Below are positions 10,301-19,420 of a stretch of DNA of 64,000 nt, one piece after another. Source of the DNA: Ceratothoa steindachneri. Lineage: Eukaryota > Arthropoda > Malacostraca > Isopoda > Cymothoidae. Made by a program: the position numbers and the translations under genes. The stretch's first letter is position 1. Each line of letters opens with the position of its first letter. The stretch is taken from the NCBI GenBank assembly GCA_963969495.1, contig OZ018326.1, positions 179,593,497 through 179,657,496 on the forward strand, given 5' to 3'. Under the pieces are notes generated by a model. That model searched no databases. It was not told where the DNA came from and saw only the letters and a list, made by a program, of their open reading frames with translations.

Positions 10301-10547
10301 ATATTTGAATCTGAGTTATTTTAAAAACAGGACTAGCTTCGGCATGATGCCATTATTAACTGTATAATGAAATGCAAGGAAGGCGAATCTAGTATATAAA
10401 GGCCAACAAAAGACTAAAGAAAATGAAAACCGAGGAAACAAACAGGAAAACATAAATATCCTTACCCGTTCTGGACGTAAAAACCACCGTTTAAATAATC
10501 GAATACAGTGCTCAATCTATTGAAAACCTACAAATTCAAATGCTTAC

Positions 10548-11264
10548 ATGCACATCTTCTTATTACATGACAAATATGTTAAAATATCAGTGCTTTCTTC
10601 CCCTTTTCTACGAGCTCTTAGAATATGTGACACAATTTTCTTTCAGGAGGAAATCAACCACCTTATCTGCAATTTCATCGAACTAAAATACCCAATTTAT
10701 TTCATAAACAGATGCCATGCTAAGGCACGACAAAAATTCTATTTCATCTTCCCACCCCAAAACGAGGGTTTTAAAAAATGTATTAGTTTCCTATATGCTC
10801 CAGCCTTAGCCCCCTTAAAATCATATGTGAACGGAAATGACATAAATATTACATTTAAATATTCAAATACCATACAAAAATCTTTAACCAAACTGCGTCT
10901 CACCAACCAGCACACAGGCGTATATCTAATCCTCTGTCAAAATTGTAATTTGCCATATATCGGAGAGTCTGGTTACTTGAGTAAGAGGATAAAAGAACAC
11001 CGATCAGATATAAGAAAGATGCAATTTCCTCATGCCTCTTTGCGCACATGCCAAATTCCGACCACAGAATTGATTTCAACCAAGGAAAAATTATTTATAA
11101 ATCAAACAATTATATTGAGAGGAGAATTGCAGAATCAATCATCATTAACAAAGTCAATAATTTCAATTTATCTGAAGGGCAATATAAATTCAACAAATAT
11201 ATCTCGAGTAAAGTTGCCAAACTCATCGAGTAAACCGCCGGGACCAGTCCTTCACGGGGATTAG
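10548..11264 (+). pseudogene. PLE reverse transcriptase C-terminus plus GIY-YIG endonuclease
   Basis: The first third (from about 10560) is the region following the RT palm, with LRALRICDTIFF and EINHLICNFIELKYP, a block also seen in PLE 2. From about 10915 comes the GIY-YIG endonuclease: GVYLILCQNCNLPYIGESG, then LSKRIKEHRSDIR. The first element of the GIY-YIG signature is GVYLI and the second PYIGES. The Cys-x2-Cys between them is typical of PLE endonucleases. A frame shift near 11050 moves the C-terminal reading to the overlapping frame 11048-11233, which contains NYIERRIAESIII, the conserved helix after the endonuclease core. The RT catalytic core itself is absent. Confidence 0.88.
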
Positions 11265-11480
11265 AAATTTGCCCGCGGATCCACGCAGATATTTATGTTT
11301 TGCAGTTTGTTTCCTCTGTTTTCATTTTGTTTATTCTTTTGTTCGCCTTTATATACTGAGTCGCTTGCCTTACATTTTGTTATACAGTTGATAATGGTAT
11401 CATACTGGTCCTGATAAACTACATGCTGAAACTAGTCTTGTAAATTAAACTTTTGGCTCCTATACAGTGGTTTCACTATT
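11265..11480 (+). repeat. PLE terminal repeat (pLTR-like) between PLE 1 and PLE 2
   Basis: The last ~75 bases (about 11405-11480) match 16325-16400 closely, so PLE 1 and PLE 2 share terminal sequence as expected of PLE tandems. It contains CTGATAA at 11411-11417 and GAAAC at 11428-11432, a degraded form of the hammerhead core seen intact at 16321-16353. The upstream part is pyrimidine-rich. Confidence 0.75.
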
Positions 11481-11879
11481 ATATACCATAACTCGCCATT
11501 GAGTTCTTTTACTTATATCAGTTACCACGATGGAGCAAGAGGACTGCTATTATACATCAGTCTTACGTAAATATATCAGATCTTTGATTAGCGCACACAA
11601 ATCTAAATTAAAATTAAAGTTTTACAAAACTGCTTAGCAGAAAAGGTGACACCGCGTACATTCACCTACATGAAGACGATCAGCAGTCAAGAAACTCCGT
11701 TATGCAAACTTGACAAATTAGCCTTGGTGGATAGCATTTAAGTCCTCCAACGAGACTGCAATCTCCGCTTCAAGATTCAACGTGAAGCTCTCCGTGAACT
11801 CCAAGCAAACGTAAGTCCAATCCATTTCCTTACACACCGAGACGGTCCCAATTGACCCTTACCCGCGTTCGTTAAAGTG

Positions 11880-12430
11880 TCAGCACCACTTTCATAACAA
11901 AGTGGAGTGGTTATTCCAAAATAGCCTATGGAAGAAGGTTTCAAATCTTGCGAAGAATGTTCTCAATCTTTCTTCTTATGAGCTCTCGCGTGATCAAGAA
12001 ATTATCCTCGGCTCTGGGCTATAATTCGCGCTCAAAAATAGTGATTAATTTTCCCATAATCATCTCTTTTCTATAAATAAATGTTGTGAAAATGAACAGT
12101 CGAACATTGAGTTTTTAAGTGGTTTTGTAGCTGGTGCTTTATCGCATAGTGACAGTGTGAAATACTTAGAGATCCCCAGGCGCCTCATGACTGCCCTCAA
12201 ATTACTTAATTCTAACAAAAATATCATCCTAACAAAATCAGACAAAACTAACCCAATCGTGGTGTTAGACAAAAATTGCTATACTGAAAAATTACAGGAT
12301 TTACTCAATGATATGAAAATTTACAAGAATTTATCTTCCAACTCATTGAAAAATAAAACCGAGATCTTCAACAAACTCTCACAAGATTGCTCAAACGATC
12401 CAACCCAGACCTTCTTCATCGTTTTAACCC
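11880..12430 (+). pseudogene. PLE reverse transcriptase, N-terminal region
   Basis: In several frames the sequence gives the conserved PLE N-terminal region: LSSYELSRDQEIILGSGL near 11970-12020, then from 12157 an open frame with KYLEIPRRLMTALKLL and ILTKSDKTNPIVVLDKNCY (the NIVITKADKG-type block at the start of the RT fingers) and LLNDMKIYKNL. The reading stops abruptly at the hairpin at 12398-12470. RT resumes at about 14750, which shows the two parts were once continuous. Confidence 0.85.
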
Positions 12431-12470
12431 ACCATTTAGGTTAAAACGATGAAGAAGGTCTGGGTTGGAT
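12398..12470. repeat. Perfect 32-bp inverted repeat at the insertion junction
   Basis: Arms 12398-12429 and 12439-12470 are exact reverse complements, with a 9-base loop. The left arm is PLE coding sequence; the right arm is its inverted copy, at the left edge of the foreign 2.3-kb stretch. This looks like a snap-back or template-switch scar rather than a transposon end. Confidence 0.95.
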
Positions 12471-14740
12471 TCAGTGCTACATAATCGCCCGAGGGCCTTT
12501 TGTGGCCTTTTATGTATAGACTCGTATTTGCCCTGATAATTATGATAATTTGTAAAAAGAAAATTTCAAACTCTTATGTTAGTGATTACGCATCTAATTA
12601 AAATACATAAATGACTCAGGTCAGGCCTTTGTTTGTAAACCGAGATTTATGAATTAGAGTAACTTGACTCCGTTCTAGGCCTCACCACAACATGACCGTG
12701 AAAAGAGGCTGATATATTACTCACATCTGTGTAAACACGCCGTTTTTGATGACTCTTCCATATTTTTTAGTTAAATACACTTATGTTTTTCATTTTTCAT
12801 CCAATTAAAACGAGGAAATGTCTTAAGTTAGTATGTTATTGAAGGCACACAAACCAGCAAGCCTGTTTTGTCTGGAAAATACAGTTTTATAGGTAAGAAA
12901 TAGGCCCTGAGCAAAATTTTGATAAAATTTAAGATATAAAATAGTTTTCCATGAAAGGCGGCATTTTTTTTCTGTAGAAAAATGGCTACATTAAGCATCC
13001 TGGAGGAGTATAGGTACATTAAAGCCCCCCTCCCTCATGAGGAGAAGCGTGGGAAAGGTAGCCGGCGAATAACCATAACTGCTTACCCTGTTTGATCTCC
13101 CCGCCGCTTTGGGCAGTTGGAGCTAACATCTGTTTTAAGGCGACCACATAAGGTCCTTAAACGACGCTCTAACGATCCAATTACCTACGAGACCCATAAA
13201 CCCGTGGTTATGAAAAAAAGCGGTGCGAGTCAAAAAGCACGCCAAGTAGCGGTGCGGTTGCGAGCCTCTAATTAGCGAGCTGACTTGGGCACCCCAGTGC
13301 CACCTCAGCAATTCTCGCTCTCCCCAGATGCTAACTCACCATTCGCGTCTCCCCCCCTTGCCTCTGTGGCCTGGTCACTTCACCCTTTAGATGGGTCGGC
13401 AATCCGCCTATAAATAAGCCCCGCAAAGAAAGAGAGAGGATTATCAGAAGTCGATACGCCAGAGAAGGATTAGTTCGTGAAGATCGATCCTTCAGCCAGA
13501 CACGAAGATTAGAAGTCGATACGCCAGAAGAAGGGTTAGTTCGTGAAGATCGATCCTTCCGCCATACAAGACTATTTCCGTGAGAAACAATAGGATCAGA
13601 TTGAGAAAATCGATCCACCCCTTTTCGGGCCCTATTAACCTAAATAGTCAAGCTTTATATCGGTGCCATACCGAAGAATCCTTTACAGACTGCGAAGAAG
13701 TCTGACTGAAGAAAAGCAAAGCCACTCACTCTCGAGTGACTCTCACATCTCAAGCTCTGTAAGAGTGAGAGGAGAAGAACCCAGCCCCAACGAGCTCCCG
13801 TTCTTTAATTACGTTAAAGATTCAGCCCCCGTCACAGGCGACAAGCAATCCCTCCTCGACGAAAATTCAACCAGCGGCCACAACACTTCAAAGCGAGAGA
13901 TAAGTCCTCCAGCGACATCCGGCAATACCTAATACCTTCTGTCATGTAAGTTATATTGAACATATATATTCATATTGCGATAGTAGAAGTTTAGTACGTC
14001 TCACGTTTTAAAGGGGAGTAGAAACCATTGTTCTTGAACCTAAGTCATTTGTGCTAGTAGACGAGAGTACGTTAATTTAATGTTTAATGCTAATCAAATA
14101 GAGTCGCGATAAAAATACTAATCGGCAATTGGTATGTTTACGGGAAGCCTATTTGTTTATTTTTTGTCATTGTATCCGTGCGAAAGATCTTAGAAGCCAA
14201 AGATAGGAATGTGTTAACTGTTGGTTTGTTATAGTTAAGTGTTTCATTTAAAATCCATGTTTATTTTGGTAGATATCTGGTGTTTCCTCTTATCCTTATG
14301 TGTTTAAAATAGCTCTTCCTTAAGAACAAAACTACTGAATTAGCACTTTTAGAACAAAGCCTACTTCATCATAGAAGTAACTCATGCACCACAAAGCATA
14401 CCGCTACTAAAAGGGTGTCAAAGAGTATAGTGATCAAAACCAAGGGTCATTCTACGACATTTTCTATAATTAGAAATAGGTTTTAAAGCGTAACTGATTT
14501 AAAAAGCATAAAACAACCATGGGTGTTGATGAAAATTGGTGTAAGAGCTGAGAATTATCAATCATAATTATAAATAGGTAGAAGGTTATTAATATTTTTT
14601 TAATTATATCAATAGAATGATTATTTTCAATTAAAATGATATATTATTTGATTTATTAAAAAGGATTTAAATATTTTATTTTAATTATTTTCGATAACGT
14701 GTACCATTTGTAATTTTGCAGAGGGTGAATTCGAGCAAAC
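12471..14740. other. 2.3-kb insertion inside PLE 2, origin unknown
   Basis: This separates the two parts of the PLE RT. 12471-13020 is AT-rich without a gene. 13020-13960 is GC-richer, with CTATAAATAAG near 13410 (a TATA-like box) and a short tandem repeat at 13441-13572. A plus-strand frame 13663-13932 (89 codons, Ser/Glu-rich) matches nothing I know. 13960-14740 is AT-rich and empty. The composition shift and TATA-like box suggest an LTR or promoter-bearing piece of another element, but I see no terminal repeats. Confidence 0.35.
13441..13572. repeat. Tandem duplication, ~65-bp unit, two copies
   Basis: Both units contain AGAAGTCGATACGCCAGA and TTAGTTCGTGAAGATCGATC. A third, weaker partial unit may follow to about 13610, with AAATCGATCC. 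The minus-strand frame through it (13331-13618) gives a repeated DRSSRTNPS peptide, an effect of the duplication rather than evidence of a protein. Confidence 0.85.
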
Positions 14741-14749
14741 AAGCTGGGC

Positions 14750-15790
14750 GACTAATGGGTTAAACCTACCAACCCATCACTTTCCCGTATCTATGGTCTG
14801 CCAAAAACCCACACAAGAGGAACGCCACTCTGACCTATTATATCGTGTATTAACTCTCATGCATACAAACTCTAGAAGTGGTTAGCCTCCCTTCTTGCTA
14901 ACGCTGTTGGATTGACCTCTCCTTCACACATAATCCATTTCTCTGATTGCATTGAAAAATTTAGGAAAATCAACATAAAAGGAAGCAACTTAGTAAGCTT
15001 TGATGTAGACAGCCTGTTCACTAATGTCCCAGTTAACGAAGCTCTTAATGTTCTATCTAAGGTATTAGATAATCAAAAATTAAACTCCCTCAAGGCAAAA
15101 ATAATATTATAAATCTTGTTAAACTTTGTGTTACTGACAATGTTTTTATCAGCGATATGGGTTTTTTCCGTCAAAAATAGGATCTTAGCATGAGTAATCC
15201 TTTATCGCCCATATTATGTAACCTTTTTATGGATCATTTCGAAGTATCACTACTCCCTTCTGTGATTCCCCATCATAATTTTGTATGGTATAGGTATGTA
15301 GATGATGTCATATCGATTTGGCCTATAAATAGTTTAAACTTATTTAACAATTTCCTTAAAAATCTTAACGACCTCCACCCCACTATCAATTTTAAAGTAG
15401 AGTGGGAAAAAGATAATTGTATATCCTTTCTTGATGTAAAAATTGTTAGACATTGAAAAAATTAGCTTCACTGTGTATCGAAAACCAAGACATTCTAACT
15501 CTTATATCTATTTCTTTTCTCATCATAATATTAACATTAAGGTATGTTTTTGCGAACACTTAGGATATGTGACCCTTGCTTTCTAGAAGACGAGATTACA
15601 TATATAACCTGCAGTTTCATTGAATTAAATTATCCCCTCCACGTAATCAATGAAAGTTTATCTAAAGCAAAATCTACTCATTACCGTCTCAAGAATAAAA
15701 ACAAATTTAATAATACGAAGTGTCTATCCCTCCCTGTTTCTTTCCTCCTCAAAGGAGTGAACAAAGTCATTTCTCCAGGCCTAACCACAT
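14750..15790 (+). pseudogene. PLE reverse transcriptase core and thumb
   Basis: Near 14790 the block YGLPKTHTRGTPLRPI (RT fingers) is readable, then NSHAYKL. 14912-15112 contains NLVSFDVDSLFTNVP, the first catalytic Asp motif of the palm. 15190-15456 contains NPLSPILCNLFMDHFE and FVWYRYVDDVISIW, where the YVDD box carries the catalytic Asp pair, and ISFLDVKI. 15544-15816 contains FLRTLRICDPCFLEDEI and the thumb block also present in PLE 1. Frameshifts near 15115, 15175 and 15460 break the gene. The retained YVDD shows that the core decayed by frame loss, not active-site change. Confidence 0.93.
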
Positions 15791-15829
15791 TTAAATACCT
15801 TTTTTTCTATCCTTAAATCTTTCCCTTCG

Positions 15830-16190
15830 ACCAAGCCCGTGGATCAGCCAAATGAATCAGGTGTATATTTAATCCCTTGTGGCTCTACAAAATGTCCCTC
15901 ATTTTACATAGGAGAACCGGAAGAACCTTAACAAAACGAATTTAGGAACATAAAGGTGATGTCAGACGAGGCAGTACCACATCCAGTATTTTTAATCATA
16001 TTAGCAATTTCAACCACCAAATTGAATATTTTAAAGGCACAATTCATATATAATTTTAAAAATTTCCCTAAAAGAAAAATAGTAGAATCGATATTAATAG
16101 GAGAAATTCCCAATTTTAATTTGTAAAATGGGAAATTGAAATGCAGCCTCCATTCCCGTAACCTCATCGTAAACAGCTTACTCAACGATC
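15830..16190 (+). pseudogene. PLE GIY-YIG endonuclease domain
   Basis: The frame gives SGVYLIPCGSTKC and FYIGEP, the GIY-YIG signature with the PLE Cys insertion. After a stop and frame changes it gives NHISNFNHQIE (from the + strand near 15995) and KRKIVESILIGEIPNFNL, the C-terminal helix block. This is the endonuclease that would nick target DNA for PLE integration. Confidence 0.85.
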
Positions 16191-16301
16191 TTAGACTCGC
16201 ACCCCTTCATTAATGACCTTCAGCCTCCGTTTTGTGTTTCTCTGTATTTTTCTTTTTCTTTTTTTCTGATCTGTAAGCTATTTTTTTTACTTTTGTAACA
16301 A

Positions 16302-16353
16302 TTGTATTCTTAGTATACGACTGAAGAAGGTATGCTAAACTACATACTGAAAC
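16302..16353 (+). ncRNA. Hammerhead-ribozyme-like motif in the PLE terminus
   Basis: CTGAAGA at 16321-16327 fits the CUGANGA core. GTATG (16330-16334) can pair with CATAC (16343-16347) as stem II, and GAAAC follows at 16349-16353. Immediately 5' of the core, TTGTAT (16302-16307) can pair with ATACGA (16315-16320) as stem I with a 7-base loop. The expected UH cleavage dinucleotide just before stem I is not clear (the bases are AA), so activity is doubtful. Hammerhead motifs are known in PLE terminal repeats. Confidence 0.55.
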
Positions 16354-16398
16354 TAGTCTCGTAAATTAAACTTTTGGCTCCTATACAGTGGTTTCACT

Positions 16399-16401
<3 letters not shown>

Positions 16402-16487
<86 letters not shown>
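16402..16487. repeat. (TA)n microsatellite at the PLE 3' end
   Basis: Pure TA of about 86 bp, starting at the end of the PLE terminal sequence. It is either a pre-existing target or grown from the insertion joint. Confidence 0.97.
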
Positions 16488-16490
<3 letters not shown>

Positions 16491-17085
16491 TAGCGATTCC
16501 TCCATGAATGCAAGGCATGCCTTGTTCTCATAGAATCCCTTGTTCTCATATTCTCATAGATCCTATTTCATAAGATCAAAGGAAATTTTTCCCGTAGCCT
16601 GGCATCAAGTCGGCAGAGATTATCTTAGCTTTTACAGTTTCTATCTGGGTACAGAAAAATGGTCATGATTGCCATAGACAATAGGACCGTTGGTTGCGCA
16701 ACCAGCAATCCAACCGAGATCATAAAGCTTTCAAAGATTGTGTATGAATATAGAAAAAGGACTTTTATTGCGGAAGACAATAAGGTTGTTTGTTGCGTAC
16801 ACTCCTTTCCTGACTAAAACGTGTAACCTATTTAAGTTGTTTAAGCTAAAATACATGAGTTAAAATGTTGCAAAACATGCTAAAAAAGAAAGAAAAAATA
16901 CATGTTTACTTCTCAGCTATAACAATTTTATACATGTGTATAATTTTGTTGTTATCATTTAAATTATTGATGTAATGCAGAATGATGCATGCATTTTGTA
17001 AACGCATGCAGCCACAGGCAAGTGGTAGGTTGAGTGACTGAGGTAGATGACATTTTAGGGTAGTGAGGGCACTGAGGGACAGTTA
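16488..17085. other. Unassigned AT-rich interval
   Basis: No gene is seen. A short local duplication with CTTGTTCTCATA lies near 16522-16556. Two passages starting near 16650 and 16745 share the order 'gaaaaagg/gaaaaatgg ... caataggaccgtt/caataaggttgtt ... ttgcg', which suggests a diverged ~95-bp tandem duplication. Confidence 0.3.
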
Positions 17086-17087
17086 TA

Positions 17088-18015
17088 CGAGGGGCAGTCA
17101 ATAAGTTTTGCAATTCGGATATGAGGAAACGAGATATGAGAAAAAGTGTTTTATTATTTTTCAATATAACTACCCTCGACTTTAATGCACTTGCGCCACT
17201 TGTCCCTGAGGCTTCGAATTCCCGACAACCAGAAATCTCACGACTGCTGTTTAATCCACTCCTGGACATCTGGATATCTTCATCGTCCTCAAACTGGCGT
17301 CCACGTAGTGCAGCCTTGAGCTGGCGGAATAAAAAGTAGTCACTAGGGGCTAGATCTGGACTGTAGGGGAGATGGTTGAGCTCCTCGAATCCGCACTCGC
17401 GCAGGGCAGCTTGTGGAACTCTAGCCTTGTGGACTTTGACGACGTTGAAGCCGATCATAGGGCGTGAGGTTTCTAGAGACCCAACGGGCAGAGACCTTGG
17501 GCATGGCCAAATTGTCGTGGATGATGTTAATAACACTTCCATGTGATATTCCAAGTTCTCGCTCGATTTCTTTGACCTACACCCGTCGATTTATGGGAAT
17601 CATCCTCTCCACACGGGCTACATTGTCCTGGTTGGTCACGTCTCACGGGCGTCCTGGACGGGGTTCATCTTTAAGGGACTCACGACCATGGCGGAACTCC
17701 CTATTCCAGCGAACAATGGTTGCATAGAAAGGGGCGGTGTCGGTGTACGCTGCAACCATGGGTTCATGGATCTCTTTTGCATTCTTGCCTTCCTTGGTCA
17801 AAAATTTGATCACTGCGCGGTGCTTAACCTTCTCCATTGTTGAAAAATTTGTGACTGACAATCTGCGATCAGCTACTGCTTCTTAAATAGACGAGGCATA
17901 AGCGTGATGCTGCAGGTCCTGACTTGTCATAACTTCTCCTAACACCCCCACAGACAGCCATCCCCCTTCCTCTGTTTTGCCCAACCGATTCGAAAAAATT
18001 ATTGACCGCCCCTCG
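17088..18015 (-). mobile_element. Mini-mariner copy 1 (internally deleted, TA-flanked)
   Basis: The ends are inverted: CGAGGGGCAGTCAATAAGTT at the left and AATTATTGACCGCCCCTCG at the right, each flanked by TA. The element is 928 bp against about 1.3 kb for a full mariner. The missing part is the catalytic centre of the transposase. The second copy at 48949-49883 has the same ends and the same internal junction, so this deletion derivative was itself mobilised or duplicated. Confidence 0.93.
17130..17861 (-). pseudogene. mariner transposase with catalytic core deleted
   Basis: Reading leftward from the Met at 17861, the N-terminal DNA-binding part is intact in shape: MEKVKHRAVIKFLTKEGKN, then ATIVRWNREFRHGRESLKD and PRPGRP, the first helix-turn-helix and linker of mariner. 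After a frame change comes the second HTH (the strand complementary to about 17480-17600). Then, at about 17455-17470, the sequence jumps directly to KARVPQAALRECGFEELNH and YSPDLAPSDYFLFRQLK. The first two catalytic Asp regions are missing; only the third (SDYFLF) remains. It cannot encode an active enzyme. Movement would need a full-length relative elsewhere. Confidence 0.9.
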
Positions 18016-18571
18016 TATAAGCCTACCAATTGTTAACCGAGTTTATTGTTCACTTATTTTTTGTGCCCATAATGTCAGACGACATATTCAATGAATTAAA
18101 ACTGAATAGGTTTAGCTCACAGCCGATTAATGAGAAAAATCTCATTGTAAATAAATGGGAGACCGATGCCAAATTGGAAATTAAGTAAACAAAATGTACT
18201 CGAAAATTTAAGTTGTATGATGAAGTTCCATGGTTATTTGGAAATAATTTTACTGTTGGTCGTGTTTTTATTTTCAAATGAAAAATCTGTGTGGAATTCT
18301 GTTAATCGTGGATATGACGATTTAAATAATTTACACACTGCTATTTATCGTTATACAAGTTTCGTTTTCATATTAACGCATTTGTCGATTTGAAAACATT
18401 TGGAAACTCAAAAAGAATTGATCTATTGCTTGACAAACAAAAATCAGCTGCCATCTCTAAACATAACGAGGAAGTCAGTGAGAATTGAAAAATATTGAAA
18501 CGCTTAATTAGGATCAGGTATGCAAGAGTTATTAGATTCCCGGTCACAATGAGGGAATAAACGCTGATAAT
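18016..18571. other. Unassigned AT-rich interval
   Basis: No recognisable gene. Short frames on both strands near 18050-18393 have no known motif. Confidence 0.3.
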
Positions 18572-18862
18572 ATCGCCAGATTGAGTTTGAGAACCCGTCG
18601 CCTTCGGTTCAGATTGTGTGTTTGTTTCCCAAAGTCCGTGGTATTATGGTATTATACCATCGAAATTGGATCTCACCAGGCAGACCCATCTCTTTTGTGA
18701 AGCCTTACTCTGTTCAAGGCTTGCTCTGAACAGAGTAAAGCTTCACAAAGAGATGGGTCTGCCTGGTGAGATCCAATCTCGATGGTATAATACCACGGAA
18801 TTGGGGAAACAGACACACAATCTGAACCGAAGGCGACGGGTTCTCAAACTCAATCTGGCGAT
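18572..18862. repeat. Large foldback (145/136-bp arms)
   Basis: Left arm 18572-18716 and right arm 18727-18862 are near-perfect reverse complements around a 10-base loop. The left arm has a small extra repeat (GGTATTATGGTATTATACC against GGTATAATACC). The frame 18618-18983 that crosses it is an artefact of the palindrome. It lies immediately downstream, in element orientation, of the Gypsy-related integrase end. Confidence 0.95.
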
Positions 18863-18983
18863 ATTTCAAAACCCAGGGTATTTATATGACGGCATTTTTG
18901 GGGGTTTGTCGCCTGACCCAAGTCTCAATGATTTTACGACGTGGGCGGGAAAATTTCGGCTAGCAGCCTCCAGACTAGGTTGA

Positions 18984-19420
18984 TTAGCGTTTTCTCGGTG
19001 GGAAAAAAGCTTTTAGCACGCCCAACTTAATTAACTGCGCCTGTGAGGCAGCTGACGGGTATTCCAATTCTTTCTTCTTTTTTTCTTTGGGTTCTGAGGT
19101 TACTCCACGTGGAGATATAATTAGAAGACAGAGAGAGGGAAGGAATTCATGGATCAAATTAAGGAGATATTCTTCTTTGGCTTCCCTTTCCCTTACACTA
19201 AGTAATTTGTTGTTTTCTGTTGTGAGCAACAAGACTTCCTCACGTGGCTTAAATTTTCTATCTTCATATTTATAGTCGGAGTAAGTTTTATATTTATCCA
19301 GGTTAAGCTCCGCATTTTGATGCACTATTTCAGCGCATTTCTCCAACCACTGTCGCAATTCAGGCAAATACGAGAATGAAGATTGGATTTCCTGATCCAG
19401 GTTTTTGATTTGTAAATAGC
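18984..19420 (-). pseudogene. Integrase C-terminal domain
   Basis: The frame 19367-18984 opens with PELRQWLEKCAEIVHQNAE and KTYSDYKYEDRKFKPREEVLLL, the post-core helix and SH3-like fold found at the C-terminus of Gypsy-type integrases. The corresponding part of relic 2 reads KSKERKFKPGDEVLLL. After NNKLLSV the sequence no longer follows relic 2 (WKGPFPILE), so the end is degraded or replaced. Confidence 0.8.

Larger units (their letters stand above)
10320..11480 (+). mobile_element. Penelope-like element 1 (truncated, with inverted terminal pieces)
   Basis: A 5'-truncated PLE: the C-terminal coding part (10548-11264) is followed by an untranslated tail ending CTATACAGTGGTTTCACTAT at 11480. 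The interval 10330-10475, read in reverse, matches 11299-11436, so the coding fragment is bracketed by inverted copies of the terminal region. PLEs are known to form both direct and inverted terminal (pLTR) arrangements. The identical 3' end recurs at 16372-16400 on PLE 2. Confidence 0.8.
11481..16400 (+). mobile_element. Penelope-like element 2, full span with 2.3-kb insertion
   Basis: The element starts directly after the PLE 1 terminus and ends at the same terminal sequence at 16400, where a TA run begins. Coding parts are the RT N-terminal region (about 11880-12430), then after an insertion the RT core (about 14750-15456), thumb (15544-15780) and GIY-YIG endonuclease (15850-16130). Numerous stops and frameshifts make it inactive. 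Confidence 0.8.

Noticed and set aside
18618..18983. 121-codon frame across the foldback
   Set aside because: Its N-terminal two thirds are the two arms of the palindrome; it has no domain.
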